Shown: positions 63,660 to 64,000 of the stretch, piece after piece
How positions within the stretch are numbered: position 1 is the stretch's first letter
Layout: each line of letters starts with the position of its first letter
Origin: Proteiniborus sp. MB09-C3
Lineage (GTDB): Bacteria; Bacillota; Clostridia; Tissierellales; Proteiniboraceae
Length of the DNA: 64,000 nucleotides
Assembly (NCBI RefSeq): GCF_030263895.1
Contig: NZ_CP127161.1
Location: forward strand, 62,001 to 126,000
Direction of reading: 5' to 3'
Made by a program: the position numbers and the translations under genes
The notes under the pieces: model-generated
The model's input: the letters and a program-made list of their open reading frames with translations, nothing else
What the model was told of the DNA's origin: nothing
The model's database searches: none

Positions 63660-63800
63660 AAACCAAATTTGCACGGCCGAAGGAGTAAACAAATTTGTAT
63701 TTCGAAACTGCGGTTTATGTGAGCATTAATGTGGTTTGTGCCTAATATAATTTAGTGTAGGCGATATGTCACACTGCATAAAAATCTGTATTACGTATAT
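63660..63800. ncRNA. Possible structured RNA in the region after the SLH gene
   Basis: The stretch has an unusual density of short matching arms: CAAATTTG repeated around CACGGCCGAAGGAGTAAA (can pair with itself, 63664-63697), GCCTA..TAGGC (around 63739-63761) and GTGA..TCAC pairing across GC-poor sequence. GC-rich loop sequence like CACGGCCGAAGGAG is out of character for this AT-rich spacer. No ORF. Strand is unknown. The gap 63634-63934 contains this, a dispersed repeat and the start of the next gene's leader. Confidence 0.35.
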
Positions 63801-63830
63801 TTTTATCATTCTAATTGTATATGAAGAATC

Positions 63831-63893
63831 AAGAAATCCTTCGCTTCGCTCAGTATGACAAAAAATGAAGCTCAGGATGACAGTTTTAACGCA
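63831..63893. repeat. Dispersed palindromic repeat, one and a half copies
   Basis: GAAATCCTTCGCTTCGCTCA..GTATGACA followed by GAAGCTCAGGATGACA. Confidence 0.65.
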
Positions 63894-63934
63894 GTCTGAC
63901 TTTCCTACATTAATGTTTTTACATGAAGGAGTTG

Positions 63935-64000
63935 ATGTTTTTGCATAAAGATAATGTTAACAATCCTACCAATCTTGAAAGATATAGTATTATGGAAGAA
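63935..64000 (+). CDS. Start of an unidentified gene, cut by window end
   Basis: 22 codons visible, reading MFLHKDNVNNPTNLERYSIM then EE, open to the edge. AAGGAG lies at 63926-63931, three bases before the ATG at 63935 and nine before the TTG at 63941, so the TTG start may be the real one. Too short to identify; the reading is supported only by the ribosome site and the open frame. Confidence 0.5.
   Translation, partial: MFLHKDNVNNPTNLERYSIMEE

Overview
The window is low-GC (roughly one third G+C) DNA from an anaerobic clostridial Firmicute, possibly of the Tissierellales type; the exact lineage is an inference. Support comes from the gene order, strong AGGAGG ribosome sites, frequent TTG/GTG starts, lysine-fermentation genes (kal-kce) and many S-layer homology (SLH) proteins. 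Almost everything is on the minus strand, so transcription mostly runs from high to low coordinates.

Backbone (about 1-31 kb): read backwards, the order spo0F-like, fba, fsa, glpX, rho, rpmE, tdk, DUF1385, prmC, prfA, tsaC/ywlC, ywlE, rpiB, upp matches the chromosomal block known from Bacillus between pyrG and upp. Accessory pieces are let into it: an Xre regulator / ImmA-IrrE protease / PIN nuclease module beside a group II intron relic (3.5-5.4 kb); a very small type I toxin-antitoxin locus (9.7-10.05 kb); a pst phosphate transporter and a CapA-like protein (10.1-15.1 kb); a LacI-controlled nucleoside hydrolase plus PotABCD-type ABC transporter and an amidohydrolase (19.2-26.4 kb); a Cys-rich protein between two direct repeats (28.1-29.2 kb); and the kal-kce pair (29.2-30.4 kb).

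Surface locus (about 31-63.7 kb): between the spo0F-like gene and pyrG, and again beyond pyrG, lies a run of secreted envelope genes. It holds the probable main S-layer protein, five other SLH proteins, an LtaS-type sulfatase fused to a glycerophosphodiesterase domain, a GDPD-SLH paralogue of that fused domain, an acyltransferase-3 membrane protein, a TolC-family protein, a copper-amine-oxidase-N stalk protein, a CtpA protease beside an SLH protein with a PrcB-like tail, and an operon for a protein of about 2094 residues made of IPT/TIG repeats. The SLH proteins probably bind secondary wall polymer, and the LtaS/GDPD/acyltransferase genes probably make or trim wall polymers.

A family of short palindromic repeats (about 30 to 125 bp, core GAGATYCTTCGC..GCTCAGRATGACA) lies between genes all over the window. 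The fullest copies have ends reading (G)CCACTGAAAAAGT. One supplies the stop codon of tdk, one lies between the LtaS-GDPD gene and its terminator, and one lies between a promoter and its gene. No tRNA, rRNA or CRISPR array was seen.
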